Of a stretch of 64,000 nt of DNA, positions 1-7,137 are shown in pieces. A program made the position numbers and the translations under genes. The notes under the pieces are model-generated. The model was not told where the DNA came from, made no database searches, and saw only the letters and a list, made by a program, of their open reading frames with translations. This DNA comes from Microbacterium hominis NBRC 15708. GTDB taxonomy: Bacteria > Actinomycetota > Actinomycetes > Actinomycetales > Microbacteriaceae. Location of the stretch: NCBI RefSeq assembly GCF_001592125.1, contig NZ_BCWI01000011.1, positions 1-64,000 of the forward strand. Direction: 5' to 3'. Within the stretch, counting starts at the first letter, position 1; every line of letters starts with the position of its first letter.

Positions 1-36
1 CGGCCGCTCGCTGGCGACCAAAACCCAGGGCCGTTT

Positions 37-66
37 CGAAACCTCGTTTAGGGACGAACGGTTTCG
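37..66 (+). repeat. Site A: 30-bp inverted-repeat site, recombination-like
   Basis: Perfect 7-bp arms CGAAACC (37-43) and GGTTTCG (60-66) flank 16 bp containing GGGAC. The same architecture and about 78% identity over roughly 50 bp recur at 4174-4203 in the same orientation. A wider outer pair ACCAAAAC/GTTTTGGT also brackets this copy. Size and symmetry resemble a serine-recombinase subsite, which is inference. The site overlaps the last codons of the MFS gene at 48. Confidence 0.6.
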
Positions 67-1289
67 GCACGGAGTTTTGGTTGGGTGCGCGTGTGTCGAG
101 CCTGAACTGTGGCGGCTACGAGAGCGGCGCAGGCCACGAGCGCGAGGGCTACCGCGGCGGCGAAGAGACTCGCCCCGCCGAGCCACCCAGCGATGGGGTA
201 GGTCACGAGGAAACAGGCGTGCGAGAGTGCGAACTGCGCGGTGTAGACCAGGTTCCGGTTCTCGGGCGTTGAGGCGTCCGCGAGGAGGCGTGCCGACGGA
301 GTGTTGACCAGCGATGTTCCCATTCCGAGAACCACCCAGGCTGCAAGAAGCGCCACCCAGCCGCCGACGGCCGCGGTGAGTAGCGCCGTGACGGCGACAG
401 CACCGGCAAGGCCGACCACGATCAGCACGGACCCGGCGATCATCGTCGGGACGACTCCGAACCGCTCGACAATCCAGGGCACGTTCAGTGCGACAACCAG
501 GGAGCCGACACCGTAGCAGCCGAGCGCCAGCGCCAGCGCTGCATCGTCGAGGTGGAACACCCCGCGGGCATATACGACGGAGTTCACCAGCACTATCGCG
601 GTGCCGGCGGCCACGACGATGTTCGTCAGCATCACGAACCGGAGCGTCGGTGTCCGAGCGAACACGCGCACACCCACGGGGAGCCGCTGCCAGAAGGTGC
701 CTGAGGAGGTCGAGGTATCCCGAGGCGGGAGCTTGGTCGTGAGGACGAGCAGTGCGGAGCAGGCGAACCCGACCGCCGTTCCGAGGAAGAGGTTGTTGTA
801 CGCGACGACCGTGAGGAGCGCCGCTGCGATGATCGGGCTGAGCAGTGCTTCGAGGTCGTACGCGAGACGCGACAGCGACAGGGCGCGGGTGTAGTCGCGT
901 GACTCGGGGAGCACGGCGGGGATGAGGGATTGGAACGCCGGGGTGAAGGTTGCGGACGCCGACTGCAACACGAACACCAGAACGTAGATCTGCCACGTTT
1001 CGGTCACCCACGGCAGGCTGAGCGCGATCGCGAATCGGATCACATCGGCCCCCACGAGCACGACCTTCTTGGGCAGTCGGTCGACGAGAGCTGCGACGAG
1101 AGGAGCGACGCCGACGTAGGCGACCATTTTGATTGTGAGAGCCGTCCCGAGGACCGCGCCGGCTGAGTCGCCGGCCAGGTCGAATGCGAGCAATCCGAGG
1201 GCGACTGTGAGTAGTCCGGTGCCGAGGAGGGCGAGAACCTGAGCGAAGAACAGCGCCCGGTAGGTCGAGTTGCGTAGGACGTGAATCAC
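48..1289 (-). CDS. MFS transporter, ArsR-linked
   Basis: A 413-residue major facilitator superfamily permease in the inner membrane, with about 12 hydrophobic segments; the substrate is unknown. I chose the GTG at 1289 because it overlaps the stop codon of the upstream arsR-type gene (GTGA, 1286-1289) and because the first membrane segment begins about 12 residues later; the longer reading frame adds a low-complexity Arg-rich leader. Translational coupling to an ArsR regulator suggests efflux of a metal, metalloid or drug sensed by that regulator. The last residues are encoded inside repeat site A, so the C-terminus may have been shaped by a recombination event. A decayed second copy of the start of this gene lies at 7602-7773. 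Confidence 0.85.
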   Translation of the reverse strand: MIHVLRNSTYRALFFAQVLALLGTGLLTVALGLLAFDLAGDSAGAVLGTALTIKMVAYVGVAPLVAALVDRLPKKVVLVGADVIRFAIALSLPWVTETWQIYVLVFVLQSASATFTPAFQSLIPAVLPESRDYTRALSLSRLAYDLEALLSPIIAAALLTVVAYNNLFLGTAVGFACSALLVLTTKLPPRDTSTSSGTFWQRLPVGVRVFARTPTLRFVMLTNIVVAAGTAIVLVNSVVYARGVFHLDDAALALALGCYGVGSLVVALNVPWIVERFGVVPTMIAGSVLIVVGLAGAVAVTALLTAAVGGWVALLAAWVVLGMGTSLVNTPSARLLADASTPENRNLVYTAQFALSHACFLVTYPIAGWLGGASLFAAAVALALVACAALVAATVQARHTRTQPKLRAETVRP

Positions 1290-1630
1290 GAGTGGTGTCT
1301 CGGTGTTTCGTCTACGGCATGTTCGGCTTGTCGGATTGCCTCGATGGCGAGCCGCGTCGCGTGCTCGTCGATCAGGCGGTAGAACGCCCGGTTGCCGTCC
1401 TGCCGGACTCTGACGAGCTTGCCCCACCGAAGTTTTGCCAGGTGCTGGGAGACGGCCGCGGGGCTGCGCTCGACGAGCTCGGCCAGGTTGTTCACCGACA
1501 TCTCGCCCTCACGCAGCGCAAGCACAATGCGGATGCGTGTCGCATCGGCCAGGAGTCGAAAAACCTCTACGGCAAGCTCGATGTACTCGTTCGAGGGTGT
1601 GAGGTCATCCCCATTAGTATCTACGTGCAT
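1286..1630 (-). CDS. ArsR-family transcriptional regulator
   Basis: A 114-residue winged-helix repressor of the ArsR/SmtB family. The recognition helix region reads SPAAVSQHLAKL and the wing follows with VRQDGNRAFYRL. The C-terminal helix contains D-x-H and, 14 residues after that His, a second His; compared with the CzrA/SmtB alpha-5 site (D, H, H, H) the third ligand is replaced by Gln, so metal sensing is possible but not assured. It is first in an operon with the MFS permease, which overlaps its stop codon. A perfect inverted repeat spans its start codon and suggests autorepression. A frameshifted relative lies at 7774-8059. Confidence 0.9.
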   Translation of the reverse strand: MHVDTNGDDLTPSNEYIELAVEVFRLLADATRIRIVLALREGEMSVNNLAELVERSPAAVSQHLAKLRWGKLVRVRQDGNRAFYRLIDEHATRLAIEAIRQAEHAVDETPRHHS

Positions 1631-1642
1631 ACGCAGATACTA
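1615..1642. promoter_or_regulatory. Inverted-repeat operator at the arsR start
   Basis: TAGTATCT (1615-1622) and AGATACTA (1635-1642) form a perfect 8-bp inverted repeat with a 12-bp spacer centred on the ATG at 1628-1630. ArsR/SmtB proteins typically bind such palindromes near their own start. The decayed copy at about 8047 keeps only the left arm. Confidence 0.6.
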
Positions 1643-1662
1643 ACTCTTGCCAGCGCGCGCGT

Positions 1663-1710
1663 CGTTTGTGGCTTTCCTCAATCGCTCGAAACTGATCGAT
1701 TTTGGCACGA
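1663..1710 (-). repeat. Repeat Q, copy 1
   Basis: About 48 bp, nearly identical to 5111-5158 on the same strand (shared core GCTCGAAACTGATCGATT). Read on the minus strand it would encode IDQFRAIE. It lies just beyond the ArsR-MFS module and 28 bp from repeat P1. Its origin is unknown; it may be a fragment of a dead mobile-element gene. Confidence 0.55.
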
Positions 1711-1738
1711 CAGCCAGCGTCAAGAGACGGCCGCGCCT

Positions 1739-1820
1739 GTAGATCGCGGCAGTGGATGCCGTCTTTCTCGCGTCGCTTAATGTCACGCCAGACTTCGGGG
1801 TCGTCTGGTGGCCAGTTGTC
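1739..1820 (-). repeat. Repeat P, copy 1
   Basis: About 82 bp, close to 90% identical to 4066-4146 but in the opposite orientation. On the sense strand of both copies it reads DIKRREK then GIxCRDLQ, and most differences fall at third codon positions, so it was once coding. It lies between the ArsR-MFS module and the stop codon of the VOC gene. I do not recognise the parent protein. Confidence 0.6.
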
Positions 1821-1845
1821 TCGGTCGTCCTCTCGTGCGCTGGTC

Positions 1846-2370
1846 CTATCCGTTGGGCTCACAGAATCTGAGTTCGTTGCCGAACGGATCGATGATGGTC
1901 ATGGTCGGGCCGCCTGGGGCGTCACGGTCGATTCCGGGACGTTGTGAACCGGCGGGGCTCGCCATCAGTACGTCGCGGTAGGAGGTGAGGGCTCGTGTGG
2001 GAATCCATACGACGCTGCCGGGCGTGCCATCGCCGTGGTGCTCGCTCAGGCCGAGAGCTGCGTCATCTCGGCTGACCCCAACGAACAGGGGCAGGCCCGG
2101 TTCGAACTGGTGCTCGAAGTCGATGCTGAAGCCCAGCCAGTCCACGTAGAACTGTCGAGCCAGGGCCGCGTCTTGAACGCGCAGGATGGGCATGGGACTG
2201 CCGAAACCAGGCTTGTGGTAGGTGGCGGCTAGCGCGTTCCAGTCGGCGAGTCCGGCCATTCGCGCGAGAACGTCAAGGGCCTGCCCGTGGCTGAGGGTGA
2301 GGTGGGGCTCTAGTCCGCTGCGCAGCGCGCGAGCGAGGACCTTGGCATCGTTTGGGGTTAGGGGGATCAC
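1846..2370 (-). CDS. VOC/glyoxalase-superfamily protein
   Basis: A 174-residue protein with two parts. The first 55 or so residues (DAKVLARALR, LSHGQALDVLARMAGLADWN) match the small helical domain often fused to glyoxalase-like proteins. The rest is a vicinal-oxygen-chelate fold of the bleomycin-resistance type (PILRVQDAALARQFYVDWLG near its start, IIDPFGNELRF at its end). Such proteins either sequester drugs or act as metal-dependent lyases or dioxygenases; the substrate cannot be told. The GTG at 2370 was chosen because GGAG sits 5 nt upstream; a longer frame to 2514 has a non-homologous leader. It is a single-gene module between repeat P1 and transposon debris. Confidence 0.8.
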   Translation of the reverse strand: MIPLTPNDAKVLARALRSGLEPHLTLSHGQALDVLARMAGLADWNALAATYHKPGFGSPMPILRVQDAALARQFYVDWLGFSIDFEHQFEPGLPLFVGVSRDDAALGLSEHHGDGTPGSVVWIPTRALTSYRDVLMASPAGSQRPGIDRDAPGGPTMTIIDPFGNELRFCEPNG

Positions 2371-2544
2371 GGTGGCTCCAATGCTCGGGAAAGACGGGGG
2401 TGCTCGCGTTACCGGCGTACAAACCGATGGAGTGGTCGTGTCCAGATAGTGGAGGTGCGACGTGTTCACCTTTCCCCGAAGGGTGCGAGCGGCAGGTACG
2501 TCAACCTCTGGCAAGCCTATCCGCTAAGGCTGGCTGATCGACTT

Positions 2545-2688
2545 TCAGCGTCCTATAAGTAGTGCCTCTTGGGCGGCGTCCACGGCCTCAGGGGTGAGAT
2601 GGGTGTGGTTGTTGATGTCGAGGATGCGCCTGACCTGGGTGACAAGTCGGTCGGCGAGGCGGAAGTTCCCGTTGGTCGCTCGGACGAT
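2545..2688 (-). pseudogene. C-terminal fragment of a TniB/IstB-like transposition ATPase
   Basis: The minus-strand frame ending at the TGA at 2545-2547 reads TNGNFRLADRLVTQVRRILD, then a short linker, then EAVDAAQEALLIG. This resembles the C-terminal helical part of AAA+ ATPases that partner DDE transposases. Similarity stops at about 2688, and no Walker A or B motif is nearby, so only about 47 codons remain. It marks an old transposon in the island. The identification is from memory of the family. Confidence 0.5.
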
Positions 2689-2807
2689 CGATCATGAGAA
2701 CTCCGACGCCCTGAACTGCGGGGTCATCGTCATCGCCACGGTCCCCGAAGCAAGCGATCCGACGAGCTGATGGAAGGCACGTACGGATCACCGCTTTCAG
2801 TGCATGT

Positions 2808-2852
2808 GGTCAAGGTTGGTTGACCGGCTGCATTCCGTCAACTAATATTGAC
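2808..2852. promoter_or_regulatory. Paired inverted repeats upstream of the HTH-hydrolase operon
   Basis: GGTCAA-N6-TTGACC (2808-2825) and GTCAA-N6-TTGAC (2837-2852) are two perfect palindromes with the same spacer and centres 28 bp apart, ending 3 bp before the ATG at 2856. They look like a double operator, perhaps for the HTH protein encoded immediately downstream. Confidence 0.5.
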
Positions 2853-2855
2853 CGC

Positions 2856-3092
2856 ATGGAGTTCACGCAGATGACGGCGGCGATGGCCACGATGGGCGAC
2901 GAAAACCCGTTGGTGGGTCTTGGTGGCTTGACGCAGCTTCGCGGTGAGGTGGAGCGTGCTGAGGCCGTCCTGGTTCGTCGGTCCCGCAATGCCGGGGCGA
3001 CATGGGTGCAGATCGCGGCCGCTCTGGGAGTGTCCAAGCAGGCCGTGCATCAGAAGTATGCCGGTCGCGGTCTGTTGGGTGGTCGGGGATGA
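2856..3092 (+). CDS. Small helix-turn-helix protein
   Basis: A 78-residue protein. After an N-terminal helical stretch it has a clear helix-turn-helix, WVQIAAALGVSKQAVHQKY, of the sigma-70 region 4-like or Fis-like type found in many small actinobacterial DNA-binding proteins. The ATG at 2856 follows a pair of palindromes; an upstream in-frame start at 2820 would lie inside them. Its stop codon overlaps the start of the serine hydrolase gene (ATGA, 3089-3092), so the two are probably translated together. It may repress the operon, but no sensor domain is visible. Confidence 0.75.
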   Translation: MEFTQMTAAMATMGDENPLVGLGGLTQLRGEVERAEAVLVRRSRNAGATWVQIAAALGVSKQAVHQKYAGRGLLGGRG

Positions 3093-4057
3093 TGTCCGCG
3101 GTGTTCGGCGACGAGCAGCTCGCGGCTCGCGCAGCTGGCCTGCTGGGTTCCCGGCATCCGCGGTTCGCTGTAGCGACGGTCACCGCGACGACGACCACCG
3201 TCGCCAGCCGTGGCGCCGAGCTCGGCGCTGATTTCGAGATCGCCTCGATCTCCAAGGGCCTCACCGGCTTGCTCTACGCCGATGCTTTGGCACGCGGGGA
3301 GATTCGACGGGACTCGACGCTCGGTGAGCTGCTGCCGCTGGCGGGTACTCCCGTCGCCGGCGTGACGTTGGACTCGCTCAGCACCCATCGTTCGGGGCTG
3401 CCTGGCCTTCCCCGTTCTGCCCGGCCGTTGCGGCGGACGATCGCGTTGTGGCGGCACGGGACCAATCCGTACGGTGAGAGCGTCGAACAACTTCTGGAGC
3501 AGGCGCGCGGTGTTCGCGTCGGTGCGCCTCGGCCTCGCTACTCCAACTTCGGCTTCGAACTGCTGGGCCACGCGATCGCCGGCGCGGCTGGAGTGAGCTT
3601 CGCCGAGCTTGTCCAGTCTCGGTTGGCAGGGCCGCTCGGGCTCGACGGTCTCTACCTGCCGGCGACCGCGGAACAGCTCCGACCCGGTGCTCTCCTCGGC
3701 AGAAGCAGACGCGGCAAGCCTCGCGAACCATGGACAGGCGAAGCGTTGGCACCTGCCGGGGGCATTCGTTCCTCCATCCAGGACATGACCCGGCTGGCTG
3801 TGGCACTCCTTGATGACTCGGCTCCGGGCATCGATGCACTTGATCCCGTGGCACCTTTCGGCGGGGGAACGCGCATCGGCGCCGGCTGGGTCATCACGGA
3901 AGTCGGCAATCGCTCGATCACGTGGCACAACGGCGGCTCCGGAGGGTTCCGTTCCTGGCTCGGCCTCGACCGCACGGCGGGCACCGGCGTCGTCATCCTC
4001 TCCGCCACTCCCGCCTCGGTCGACCGTCACGGGTTCGCCCTGCTGGCCGAGCAGTAG
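3089..4057 (+). CDS. Serine hydrolase, class C beta-lactamase/DD-peptidase family
   Basis: A 322-residue protein of the beta-lactamase-related (PF00144-type) family. All three active-site elements are visible: SISK at 53-56 (nucleophile Ser53, Lys56), YSN at 151-153, and HNG at 280-282 in place of KTG. No signal peptide is apparent, which argues against a periplasmic-type penicillinase and for an esterase or peptidase acting in the cytoplasm, although a missed leader cannot be excluded. The ATG at 3089 is coupled to the upstream HTH gene. Repeat P2 begins 8 bp after its stop codon. Confidence 0.8.
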   Translation: MMSAVFGDEQLAARAAGLLGSRHPRFAVATVTATTTTVASRGAELGADFEIASISKGLTGLLYADALARGEIRRDSTLGELLPLAGTPVAGVTLDSLSTHRSGLPGLPRSARPLRRTIALWRHGTNPYGESVEQLLEQARGVRVGAPRPRYSNFGFELLGHAIAGAAGVSFAELVQSRLAGPLGLDGLYLPATAEQLRPGALLGRSRRGKPREPWTGEALAPAGGIRSSIQDMTRLAVALLDDSAPGIDALDPVAPFGGGTRIGAGWVITEVGNRSITWHNGGSGGFRSWLGLDRTAGTGVVILSATPASVDRHGFALLAEQ

Positions 4058-4065
4058 ACCGGTTC

Positions 4066-4146
4066 AAGTGGCCACCTGACGACCCCGGAGTCCGGCACGA
4101 CATCAAGCGACGCGAGAAACACGGCATCTACTGCCGCGATCTACAA
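4066..4146 (+). repeat. Repeat P, copy 2
   Basis: Plus-strand copy of the repeat at 1739-1820, with matching reading frame (DIKRREK then GIYCRDLQ). It is followed after about 27 bp by site B. It separates the serine hydrolase module from the MerR-VOC module. Confidence 0.6.
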
Positions 4147-4173
4147 AGTGGCGTGCGAAAACGTGTCCCGTAT

Positions 4174-4203
4174 CGAAACCTAATTACGGGACGTGCGGTT
4201 TCG
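4174..4203 (+). repeat. Site B: 30-bp inverted-repeat site
   Basis: CGAAACC (4174-4180), 16 bp with central GGGAC, GGTTTCG (4197-4203); same architecture as site A at 37-66. A further outer pair, TGTCCCG and CGGGACA, brackets it at roughly 4164 and 4216. It lies upstream of the MerR gene. Confidence 0.6.
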
Positions 4204-4258
4204 GTCCGTAGTTTCGGGACAACCGCGGCCGGTGGGCGGGATGCGCGAGAATCGGGTC

Positions 4259-4717
4259 ATGCGTATTGGAGAGCTGGCGGCCAGGACGGGAGCTAGCGTG
4301 AGGGCGCTTCGGTACTACGAGGAGCAAGGGTTGCTTACGCCGCACCGTACGACTGCGGGGCAGCGGATATACAGCCCCCAGCACGAGGAAGCTATCAGGA
4401 ATATTCAAGACTTGATTGCGGCTGGCTTTTGCAGTTCGGTGATCGCTACGCTCCTCCCGGTTCTGTCTGATCCGGGGATGTCGACCGGTGCGCTGCAAGC
4501 GGCCGTGGACGCCGCTGAGGAGCGCTTGCTCAGTGAGCAGCGGGCGATCAAGGAGGAAGTGCAGCGCCTGACCGCGCTTCGTTCCCGGTGGGGTCTTGCC
4601 CCTCACGTGCACGTCAGCAGTCAGGGTGAAGAGCATGACGAATTCCACAACCCCGAAACAGCTCCGTTTGATCATCGAGACCGACGACTTCGACACCGCG
4701 CTCCGGTTCTACCGTGA
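4259..4717 (+). CDS. MerR-family transcriptional regulator
   Basis: A 152-residue MerR-type activator/repressor: winged HTH at residues 1-70 (MRIGELAARTG, VRALRYYEEQGLL) followed by a long helix (about 75-125) for dimerisation. No Cys-rich metal loop is seen, so it is more likely a drug or stress sensor. The ATG at 4259 gives the canonical N-terminus. The frame runs 83 bp into the downstream VOC gene, so its last 27 codons share DNA with that gene; the tail is not MerR-like and may reflect loss of an earlier stop. Codon use looks less GC-biased than in the core genes. Confidence 0.85.
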   Translation: MRIGELAARTGASVRALRYYEEQGLLTPHRTTAGQRIYSPQHEEAIRNIQDLIAAGFCSSVIATLLPVLSDPGMSTGALQAAVDAAEERLLSEQRAIKEEVQRLTALRSRWGLAPHVHVSSQGEEHDEFHNPETAPFDHRDRRLRHRAPVLP

Positions 4718-5099
4718 CGTTCTCGGTATGCCCGAGCAGATCGCATTCGCCACGGACGGCGACGATCGCGTCGCGATCCTCCATGCCGGCGTAGCAACTA
4801 TCGAACTCGCCACGCGAGCTCACGTGAAGAACATCGACGAAATTGAGGGAATGCCTCCCGTGCGCGGACAGGCCTTGCGCATCGCGCTCGAAGTCGATGA
4901 TACCGCCGAGGCTGTGTCCGCAGCCGCTGAAGCTGGCGCAGCCATCCTCGCGGCTCCAACACACACGCCCTTCCGTTCCCTCAATGCGCGAGTCCAGGGA
5001 CCTGCAGGCTGGCAAGTCACGTTCTTTCAGGAGCTGGAAACCCTGCAGGAACGGCAGATGCGAGAGGGGTTCACAACCGACGACGCTCGCGACCGCTAA
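4635..5099 (+). CDS. VOC/glyoxalase-family protein, MerR-linked
   Basis: A 154-residue single VOC-fold protein: RLIIETDDFDTALRFYRDVLG at the start, ALRIALEVDDTAEAV opening the second half, and a C-terminal VTFFQE strand. The role (metal-dependent lyase, antibiotic or electrophile resistance) is not decidable from sequence. The ATG at 4635 has GGTGAAG just upstream and lies inside the 3' end of the MerR gene, so the two are co-transcribed. Repeat Q2 begins 11 bp after the stop. With MerR it forms a regulator-plus-effector module bounded by site B and repeat Q2. Confidence 0.85.
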   Translation: MTNSTTPKQLRLIIETDDFDTALRFYRDVLGMPEQIAFATDGDDRVAILHAGVATIELATRAHVKNIDEIEGMPPVRGQALRIALEVDDTAEAVSAAAEAGAAILAAPTHTPFRSLNARVQGPAGWQVTFFQELETLQERQMREGFTTDDARDR

Positions 5100-5110
5100 A
5101 GGCCTGCCCA

Positions 5111-5158
5111 GTTGTAGGTTTCCGCAATCGCTCGAAACTGATCGATTCCGGCACGAGC
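5111..5158 (-). repeat. Repeat Q, copy 2
   Basis: Nearly identical to 1663-1710 and in the same orientation; on the minus strand it reads IDQFRAIAE. Like copy 1 it begins just after the last gene of a module. Confidence 0.55.
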
Positions 5159-5187
5159 GCCGACGGCATCCGACCGACGTCGACACG

Positions 5188-5200
5188 CCGTGCCGAAACC
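5188..5200 (-). repeat. Site C: half-site
   Basis: CCGTGCCGAAACC matches 13 of 13 bases of the minus-strand form of site A, so it is inverted relative to sites A and B. Only one arm is convincing; the expected GGTTTCG partner is missing. ACCAAAAC follows at about 5204. Confidence 0.35.
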
Positions 5201-5260
5201 CTGTACCAAAACCTCCCGTCCCGTGCCGCAGTGGTAAACGTTTCCGGCACGACGACTAGG

Positions 5261-5805
5261 CACGTATGCAGGCTGAGTGTTGCCTATTCGTTTGAGGTCG
5301 CGCGATGACTTCAGATGCAACTACGAGTACCGATGGCCTGCGCACAAGATCACCTCTAATCAGGCCTTTCTTGTCTGGTGCGATGCGCATCTTCGACCTG
5401 CGCAGTGTTGTCATTGCGCCGTTGCGGTGTGAAGTCCGCCAGTGGCGGTTGATTCGGTTGGGCGAACTGCGGTCTGAGCGCCCAGCTCACTAGTGTCATT
5501 TCACTATTGCGTGAGCCGCGCAACGATACGCGAGTCCCGCAGCATCCACGGCAGCGCAGCCGTGGCATTTCGCGCGCTCCTTCCCTCCCTTACCTTCATT
5601 GCGGCGCTAGCCCGGGTGCCCGAACTCTGCACGCGCCATACCACCCGCCGAGTTGAATCTCAAGCTGATTCTTTCATCGGCATCCAATAGGTTTCCCATG
5701 AGAGCCGCGCGTCAGGGATGCTTGCTGTACTCGCTCTCGACGTGGTCGAACAACTCGCTGACGCGCTGCTTCATCACCAGATATCGAAACGAAGGAGAAG
5801 GAAGT
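5261..5805. other. Non-coding stretch upstream of the secreted protease
   Basis: No frame here has recognisable protein features. The only structure seen is a hairpin-like pair GCTCAC (5485-5490)/GTGAGC (5511-5516) with a nested AGTG/CACT. The last 20 bp carry the AAGGAGAAGG ribosome-binding sequence of the protease gene. Confidence 0.5.
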
Positions 5806-7131
5806 GTGAAGAAGCGGACAAAACTTGGCGGGGCTGTCGGGGCAGCCGTCCTGGCGCTGACAACGATCGTAGGCGCCGCGGCGCCGGCGACTGCGTCGAC
5901 TGACTCATCGACCGATGATCGCGCAGACAACTCTTTCACCTTCCTGGTGCCGGAGGACTCAGCGAGCAGCGCCGAAATCGGGGACGTGCAACCTCTGTCG
6001 GCGGAGGATAGAGAATGGGCCGATATATCACACCGGCTGATTCAGATGACACTCGCCAATGCAGAGGTCCTCGCGACATCGACGGTCTTCGACCCCGACA
6101 CGAAGCAGATCAAGCTGTACAGCGCGGCGCCCGAGGGCATCGTCAACGCCACGATCGAACGCTACGGGCTTGGCGATTCCGTCGTGTACGCTCCTGCTGC
6201 TCGGAGCGCGCGAGCCCTTGACGCGGTGATTCAAAAGCTAATCGGCGACTACGGGGTACTCCCATCAGGCCATCAGGTTGCACTCGCCATTCCGTCTGTG
6301 GATGGTGCACGTGTGGAGCTGGTTGTGGATGAGGCATCTAAGAACCGGACGGCGCTGAAGCTTCCCGATGTTGATATTCCTGTGGACATCACGTACGGTC
6401 CCATGCCCGTCTCCGCGACTCGCAATGCCGCTCCGGCTGCGGGAGATCCGTCACTATTCGTGGGCGCATACATGCAGAACGGCCAACTGGCTTGCACCAC
6501 AGGGTTTCCTCTCTCCCAAGTAGGGAGCGGAATCCGAGCCATGGGCTCGGCGTATCACTGTGGGGCGGGCGTCAATTCACAGTGGTACTACAGCAGTCTG
6601 ACCAGCTGGCCGATCGGACAGTTCCAGGGGGGCCTGTATCCCGCAGGGATGCCTTACGGAGATACCGCGCTCTGGACAGGTAGCGGCGTATCGAGTTTGG
6701 TCCCGGGAATTTTCGTCGGAGACCACACCGTGTCGGGATCAACGGTGCGCCCGATCCGAGGAGCCGTCAGCTCGTCTGTAGGGATGTCGATGTGTTACTC
6801 AGGTAGTCGAAGCGGAACTGTCTGCGGAAACGTCATTGATCAAGTCAACGTTTCCGCATGCTATGGCGGCGGACTGCCGTGCTTCGAGAACCTAGCGCTG
6901 ACAAAGCAGGCAGTGGGTATCCCCGCTGCAGGTCAGGGAGATAGTGGCGGGCCGGCCTACTTTGTGGGCGGCCCTGGTAACGGCATCTACGCGGCCGGTG
7001 TGATCAGCGGCATCCGCAACTACTCTGGCGCGTGCACAGGGGACACCGGGCGGAGTTGCAGCGCGGAGGTGCTCTATGCTCCGATCACCGAGTTCTTCGG
7101 TGCGAACTGGGGCTTGAACTACTATCCGTAA
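5806..7131 (+). CDS. Secreted S1-family (chymotrypsin-like) serine protease
   Basis: A 441-residue exported protease. Residues 1-31 form a signal peptide (basic KKRTK, hydrophobic core, APATAS cleavage region). Residues about 35-210 look like a pro-region. The catalytic domain shows His251 in SAYHCG, Asp286 in YGDTALW and Ser380 in GQGDSGGP, as in trypsin-like enzymes. Cysteines at 230/252, 330/340, 352/359 and 410/418 are spaced for disulfides. The GTG at 5806 is preceded by AAGGAG and gives a clean signal peptide; the longer frame from 5653 does not. It is convergent with a lipoprotein gene 6 bp away and is probably island cargo. Confidence 0.85.
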   Translation: MKKRTKLGGAVGAAVLALTTIVGAAAPATASTDSSTDDRADNSFTFLVPEDSASSAEIGDVQPLSAEDREWADISHRLIQMTLANAEVLATSTVFDPDTKQIKLYSAAPEGIVNATIERYGLGDSVVYAPAARSARALDAVIQKLIGDYGVLPSGHQVALAIPSVDGARVELVVDEASKNRTALKLPDVDIPVDITYGPMPVSATRNAAPAAGDPSLFVGAYMQNGQLACTTGFPLSQVGSGIRAMGSAYHCGAGVNSQWYYSSLTSWPIGQFQGGLYPAGMPYGDTALWTGSGVSSLVPGIFVGDHTVSGSTVRPIRGAVSSSVGMSMCYSGSRSGTVCGNVIDQVNVSACYGGGLPCFENLALTKQAVGIPAAGQGDSGGPAYFVGGPGNGIYAAGVISGIRNYSGACTGDTGRSCSAEVLYAPITEFFGANWGLNYYP

Positions 7132-7137
7132 GCTCTT

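Noticed and set aside
1614..1862. 82-codon minus-strand frame as a functional gene
   Set aside because: It is built from repeats P1 and Q1, has no start signal and overlaps the VOC stop; better treated as repeat debris.
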